Shown here piece by piece: positions 58,889 to 64,000 of a stretch of DNA of 64,000 nucleotides. Position numbers and translations under genes: made by a program. Positions within the stretch are counted from its first letter, which is position 1. Every line of letters starts with the position of its first letter. Under the pieces are notes generated by a model. The model searched no databases. It was not told the origin of the DNA and saw only the letters and a list, made by a program, of their open reading frames with translations. This stretch comes from Chlorocebus sabaeus. Lineage: Eukaryota; Chordata; Mammalia; Primates; Cercopithecidae. The stretch spans positions 68,441,481-68,505,480 of the forward strand of contig NC_132916.1 of the NCBI RefSeq assembly GCF_047675955.1, in the 5' to 3' direction.

Positions 58889-60190
58889 TGTATTAGGCCA
58901 TTCTTGACTGCTATAAAGAAATACCTGAGTCTGAGTAATTTATAAGAAAACAGGTTTAATTGTCTCACAGTTCTGCAGGCTGTACAGGGAGGCCTCAGGA
59001 AGTCTCCAATCATGCCAGAAAGCAAAGGGGGAGCAGGCACATCGCATGGCAAGAATGGGAGCAAGAGTGGAGGAGGAATGCCCCACACTTTTAAACCAGA
59101 CCTCATGAGAAGTCACTCACCATCACAAAGACAGTACCAAGCCATAGGGATCCACCCCCATGACCCAAACACCTCCCAGCCCCACCTCCAGCATTGGGGA
59201 TTATATTCCAACATGAGATTTGGCAGGGACAAATATGCAAACTATATCATTCTGCCCCTGGCCCCTCCCAAATCTCATGTCCTTCTCACATTTCAAAATG
59301 CCTTCCCAACAGTCCCCCAAAGTCTTAATTCATTTCAGCATTAACTCAAAAGTTCAAAATCTCATCTGAAAAAAGGCAAATCCTTTCCAGCTATGATCTG
59401 TAAAATAACAAGCAAGTTAGTTATTTCCAAGATACAGTGGGGATCTACATTGGGTAAACATTCCCATTCCCAAAGGGAGAAATCAGCCGAAAGAAAGTGG
59501 CTACAGGCCCCATGCAAGTTCAAAACCCAGGAGGGCAGTCATTAAATCATAAAGCTCCAAAATAATCGCCTCTGACTGCATGTCCCATGTCCCGGGCACT
59601 CTAGTGTAAGTGGGCATCTCTACCCCTGTGGATTTGCAAAGTGCAGCCCCCAGGCTGCTCTCACAGGCTAGCGTTGATTGTCTGTGGCCTTTCCAGGCAC
59701 ATGATGCAAGCCGCCAGTGGATCTACCATTCTGGGGTCTGGAGGACAGTGGCTTCCTCACAGTTCCACTAGGCAGTGCCCCAGAGGAGACCTTGTGTGGA
59801 ATCCCCAATCCCTCATTTCCCTTCCACACTGCCCTAGTAGAGGTTCTCTGTGGGGGCTATGCCCTTGCAGCAGACTTCTGCCTGGACACCCAGGCTTTTC
59901 CATGTATCCCCTGAAATCTAGGTGAAGTCTCCGAAGCTTCCATCACTTTTGCATTCTGTGCATCTGCAGGCTTAACATCATGTGGAAGCTGTCGAGGCTT
60001 TCAGCTTGCACCCTCTGATGCAGAAGCCTGAGCTGTATCTGGGGCCCTTTGAGCCAAGGCTGGAGCCAAAATGGCTGGGATGCAGGGAACAGTGTCCTGA
60101 GCCTACACGAGGCAACAGGGCCCTTGACCTGGCCCTCGAAAGAGTGGCTGAAAGAGTGATGTTGCCTCTGTGTATCAAATGCAGGCATGG
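58889..60190 (-). mobile_element. MST-type MaLR LTR plus partial internal region
   Basis: LTR 58889-59249 (TGTATTAGGCC... to ...AAACTATATCA). It is followed by internal sequence clearly related to that of the THE1 at 20594-22176 (shared CACAGGCTAGCGTTGA, GATCTACCATTCTGGGGTCT, AGGCAGTGCCCCAG). The second LTR is absent. Confidence 0.82.
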
Positions 60191-60747
60191 CAGTCCTCAC
60201 ATCTGCCCAAGGTTATGGTCAGGGATAGATTAAGAACTGAACTCAAATTGGACACATTCCTGCTTTAGTCATAAATGGTCTATCAGTTTTGTAAAGCTTG
60301 GTGTATCTTATTTTTCTTTTGACTTTTGGAAAGTCAAACACACAGAAGTAATATAAGTCCCTTGTGTCCAACTAGCAGCTCCTCAGTTAACAATTCATGG
60401 CCCATCTCATTTCACCTGCTCTTATTTGTTTGTTTTTCATTTTGTAATGCTTGTATTCAACACAGCAACATTTATTAAGTACTACCATGTGCCAGAGTTT
60501 GTATTCAATGAGTACGTAAAAATGGATAAGCTTCTCATGATCCAATAGCAAAGGCACATGTATCCAAAGATTATATAATGTATATATAATGTGAGCAATA
60601 ACTGGTATAAGCCAAAGGTTATGGGAACACAGGAAAGAGAGTGATTAGTGCTTCCCTGAGCAGTGGAGAAAAGGGAATTGGAGAACTCACAGAGTGAGAT
60701 TGCATAAAGCACAGATGGGAGGAGAGATAAAGGTAGAAGAAAGAGTA

Positions 60748-61059
60748 GGCCAGGCGTGGTGGCTCATACCTGTAATCCCAGTACTCTGGGAGGACAAGGA
60801 CAGATTGCTTGAGTGCAGGAGTTCAAGACCAGCCTGGGCAACATAGCAAAACCCCATTTCTACTAAAAATACAAATATTAGCTGGGCATGGTGGTGCATG
60901 CCTATAGTTTCAGCTACTTCAAGGCTGAGGAGGGAGAATCACCTGAGCCTAGGAGGTTGAAGCTGCAGTGAGCTGAGATCGCACCACTGTACTCCAGCCT
61001 GGGCAATAGGAGTGGAACCCTGTTCCCACCCCAGGGCTCCCCCAACCACCCCGCAAAAA
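60748..61059 (+). repeat. Alu with C-rich tail
   Basis: GGCCAGGCGTGGTGGCTCATAC to GTGGAACCCTG, then a C-rich segment (61023-61053) before the A run. Duplicated flanks are AAAGGTAGAAGAAAGAGTA and AAAGGTAGAGGAAAGAGCA. Confidence 0.93.
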
Positions 61060-61204
61060 AAAGGTAGAGGAAAGAGCATTAGTGCAAAAGCCTTTTTGGG
61101 GCAAATGATTGGAATGGAGAATATTTGGAAGCAGTGATAGAGATATAGCTACAACCATGAGTTGGGCCACTTTCTCCAGGAAATTTAAGTTTTCTTTTGT
61201 TGGT

Positions 61205-61345
61205 TTTCTTATTTTAATTTTTCAAGGGATAGGATCTTGCTACATGCCCAGGCTCGTCTTGAACTCCTGGACTCAAAGCTATCCTCCCAACTCAGCCTCC
61301 CAAGCAGGTGGGATCACAGGTGTATGCCACCATGCCCAGCTTAAA
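61205..61345 (-). repeat. Alu monomer, reverse
   Basis: AAGGGATAGGATCTTGCTAC to GCCACCATGCCCAGC. Confidence 0.82.
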
Positions 61346-61396
61346 TTTTATTTTGTAGGGAATGGGGAACAATACATCCTTTTGAGAAAGAACGGG

Positions 61397-61537
61397 GCTG
61401 GGCACAGTGGCTCATACCTGTAATCACAGCACTTTGGAATGCAAAGGTGGGCAAATCACTTGAGACCAGGAGTTCAAGACCAGCCTAGGTAACATAGTGA
61501 GACCCCCCATCTCTAATTAAAAATAAAAAAAGATTTT
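61397..61537 (+). repeat. Alu monomer
   Basis: GGCTGGGCACAGTGGCTCATAC to GAGACCCCCCATCTC and an AAAT-rich tail. Confidence 0.85.
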
Positions 61538-62638
61538 TAAAACCCCAAGAACTGGAATGATGGGACCAGTATTTTTAAGGATAGTGCTAGTAACAGTGAG
61601 GAGCATAGATTTGATGGAGAGAGCCTGGGACAGGGAAATCAGTTAGGAGACTGGCTGACCAGAGCAGATGAGCATTCGATTATAGAAGACAGGGTGAAAT
61701 GCTACGCAGTTGCATAAACGTGGAATTGCAGAAGTAGGCTGAAGAGCTTGATCACTTAAGGCTTTATGGAAAAGATAACTTTTGACCTTGATCTTGAAAA
61801 TGAAAATATAGATAGGAAATGAAGGGAAGGAATTGCAGTATTAGTGAACAGCATGTTCAAAAGCACCGGGCTACAAAAATGCGAGGAATGTTTAGGAACT
61901 CACAAGGAGGGAAAGGAAGCCAGCTGGCTGGCTAACAAGCATACCATGAAAGTGCCAGCAAAAGATGACACTTTAATGATTCCAAGACAGGCACTTGAGG
62001 CAGGACTTGGTGACTAATAGGAAATGCTGGATGAGGGAGAGAAATGAATTGCTAATCTGAGGTTTCTAGACAAAAAATATTTTTAAAGGTAGAACATTAA
62101 ATAAGACAAAGTGCAAAGGCAGGTTAACAAGGAAAGCTTTGTATAGTTGTGGACATGCTTAGTATGTACCTGTGGAACATCTGGGGGAAGCGTCCTGTGG
62201 GCTTTCAGAAATTCAAGTGTAGAAAGTAAATTTGGAGTCGTCAGCAGGAGATGATGAGAGGCTGAAACTAATGAAAAAGTGCCTATTTGTTGTTCTGCTT
62301 TTATAATACAAACCAGGTGTACCGAAATCCCTTTGTGAAACATCTCCCTCTGCTTGATAAAAGTTAGAGTGTGACACTCAAGAATAGTGATGTTTTCTGT
62401 CTTAGTTGCTGTGGAACCTGAATACTATAACCAGCATCTTTTATATAAGGGTTGTCTCTGCTTTCCTCAATAATATTTGTAACAGTATTTTTTTATGACA
62501 GCAATCTATAAACATTAATTCAGTTGGGGGATATCTAGGGTAGCTTTTCATTGTAAACATGGCCACACCTTCCTCAGCTCACTGCATGCAGAATGTGCTC
62601 CTAGGCCACAGACTCATAGTTTCTGTTTCTTACTCCAG

Positions 62639-62654
62639 GTTTCATCGTCCATAA
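62639..62654 (+). CDS. PHACTR2: PHACTR2 terminal coding segment (R-F-H-R-P stop)
   Basis: Coding part of the last exon. The acceptor is TTTCTGTTTCTTACTCCAG|G. The first G completes the split Arg. The next codons are TTT CAT CGT CCA TAA: Phe-His-Arg-Pro-stop, the C-terminus shared by PHACTR family members. Only 16 nt of this exon are coding; the rest is 3' UTR. In PHACTR1 the extreme C-terminus forms part of the composite PP1 surface, so loss of this short exon would probably matter. The stop is at 62652-62654. Confidence 0.94.
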
Positions 62655-63464
62655 CGAAGTGCGAGACTATTTGGAAACAGAGACTGATCATCTTTGGGGG
62701 AAGCCCTGCTTCCTGAAAACCTGATATTGCACTGGGATTTGAATGTGTGTGTTTCCGTTTAACTTGTGGTGAAGGAAGTGTGTGACTCAGCTTGGTTGGG
62801 AAGTGCTCCTCACCTGTGCGGTCCAGATGGCTCCAACAAGCAAAGGGAAGGATGCAGTGACTCTTGCTGCCCAGAATGCACAGCGATGGTAAGAGACACC
62901 ATGGATAGTCTTCATCAGAAGCTTTAATCAAAGAAGATGAGCCGAAGACAATCGCTGGCTCCCTGTTACCAGAAAGCCAAATTTTATGATGCGGGTGAAA
63001 GAAAAATATAGATAAAATTGCTGGGCACTGAAAAGGGGTGGGAGTTGAAAATCAGAAAAAAAGAGAAATATTTCATTATGTTAATGAAGAAAAGAGAAAA
63101 TTGAAGCATAAATGTATTTTTGAAGTAGTTATTGGGTAGCTGAGAACTTAGTAAGGGATTTAGGAATCTAACCTCCCGATATGGATTCCTCAAAGACTTG
63201 ATCTGAGAGTATTCTTGTTTCACCATTATGTTGGTACAGTATAGTACCACAATTTTATGTTGTGCCAGTGAATCCAGTTGCCAGAAATAAGTCTGAATGT
63301 TTTCATGCATCTTTTTCTTAAATGCGAGAGCTTCTACTGACTTTTAACAAGCATGCTTACCCAAATTTTGTTGCATGCTTTTAAGTAGCATTAGCTATAC
63401 ACACTTGACATTTTTAAATATTCCTTTCCTAGTGTACCAGCCTTCACAGGAAAAGAGGACTGAG

Positions 63465-63519
63465 AATAAAGTCAGATGTAATGTGACCCTAGAAAACTGT
63501 AGCAAGCTTCAGAAATAAA
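63465..63519 (+). promoter_or_regulatory. Candidate poly(A) signals in the 3' UTR
   Basis: AATAAA at 63465-63470 and 63514-63519. Either could serve a short 3' UTR isoform. Downstream elements are weak, so use is uncertain. Confidence 0.4.
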
Positions 63520-63817
63520 TCTTTTGATCTTTCCCTATCTTGATTAGATCCAAAGTCAAAGCAACCATACTTCACCTAAAGAAGACAGTATTGACAATCA
63601 TGACACCTGTTATAAAAACTTGACTCCAAAGTTAAAATTTAAGCAAGATACAAACGTGCTGCCTGCAGTTAGTCCTGCATGGGAATAAGGACTAGTTATT
63701 TTTTAGTGCTGCATTTTTTAAAAGTTAGATTGCTGCTATTAAAAAAAAAGAAAGAAAGAAAAAAAAAAAGGACACAGATCAAAAAAAAAAAAAAACCCCA
63801 AAGGCTTAACAGAACAT

Positions 63818-63955
63818 GGAAAGTTTCCACTACATTGTGTGTGAGGAAATCCTCTTCTTGTATTTTAAGAATCTGCAGATTGCATCCATAAATACAATAC
63901 AGTATTTACTGTCAATGCAAAAGAATCAGTGAGATTAAAGTAGTGGAAACTTTCC
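63818..63955 (+). other. 16-bp inverted repeat with inner hairpin in the 3' UTR
   Basis: GGAAAGTTTCCACTAC (63818-63833) and its exact reverse complement (63940-63955). The 106-nt loop contains TAAATAC / GTATTTA (63889-63895, 63902-63908). Confidence 0.93.
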
Positions 63956-64000
63956 CTATGAGCCTACAGTCTGTATTGTTTACATTAAGAAACGCTCTAT

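Larger units (their letters stand above)
46277..62638 (+). other. PHACTR2: PHACTR2 last intron, 16362 bp
   Basis: Canonical GTAGGT...CAG intron. It holds two Tigger-type DNA transposon relics each broken by an Alu, many further Alus, a large palindromic microsatellite, an L1MA 3' end and a cluster of ERVL/MaLR LTRs. 46280-47400, 48040-48680, 50760-52910, 54000-54395, 54990-55830, 56135-56655 and 61540-62638 hold no gene and nothing I recognise beyond possible L2/L3 remnants. Confidence 0.9.
62655..64000 (+). other. PHACTR2: PHACTR2 3' UTR (incomplete in window)
   Basis: Sequence after the TAA continues without an obvious splice donor to the window end. Candidate poly(A) signals AATAAA occur at 63465-63470 and 63514-63519, but neither has a clear GT-rich element close behind. 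PHACTR2 mRNA has, as I recall, a several-kilobase 3' UTR, so the main end is probably beyond the window. The UTR has A-rich tracts at 63740-63796 and a perfect 16-bp inverted repeat at 63818-63833 / 63940-63955. I see no Alu or L1 in this part. Confidence 0.8.

Noticed and set aside
1..64000. A second gene, tRNA, snRNA or CpG-island promoter
   Set aside because: No CpG-dense block, cloverleaf, snRNA-like sequence or further phase-consistent exon chain was found on either strand by eye. A short non-coding RNA could be missed without a search.

Overview
The window is primate, almost certainly human, nuclear DNA. It is dense in Alu (including AluY), L1, MaLR LTRs, DNA-transposon fossils and one class I endogenous retrovirus. 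Seven short exons on the + strand have canonical (one GC-AG) splice junctions, and their phases chain perfectly. Together they encode the last 234 residues and stop codon of a phosphatase-and-actin-regulator protein. The sequence matches PHACTR2 as I remember it (human chromosome 6q24.2; the locus is from memory, not searched).

Gene layout: coding exons lie at 5608-5807, 7414-7570, 13027-13082, 18818-18879, 24738-24875, 46200-46276 and 62639-62654. The 3' UTR runs from 62655 past the window end. The exons encode an acidic linker, three C-terminal RPEL (G-actin binding) motifs and the C-terminal PP1-binding tail ending F-H-R-P. Upstream exons and the promoter are outside the window. No second gene, tRNA, rRNA or CRISPR array was found.

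Everything else is intron, mostly old transposons. 1-5607 holds MIR, MLT1, Alu, L2 and an L1M 3' end. Intron 7571-13026 holds a hAT relic, Alus and a 30-bp minisatellite. Intron 18880-24737 holds a THE1 element with both LTRs and an AluY. The 21.3-kb GC-AG intron 24876-46199 holds an antisense HERV-H/F-like provirus (27620-31360) and an antisense, almost complete L1 (35827-41140). Intron 46277-62638 holds MER2 and MER8 Tigger-type relics, each interrupted by an Alu, plus a cluster of MaLR/ERVL LTRs at 57.6-60.2 kb.

I found no new biological system. The observations most worth checking are: the GC-AG donor that controls inclusion of the PP1-binding tail; a read-through stop with an adjacent AATAAA after the first exon; a 70-bp microsatellite palindrome at 49467-49536; a perfect 16-bp inverted repeat in the 3' UTR; an ERV LTR collapsed to 32 bp at a 4-bp microhomology; and two foldback-like rearrangements (24286-24365 and 37773-37837).
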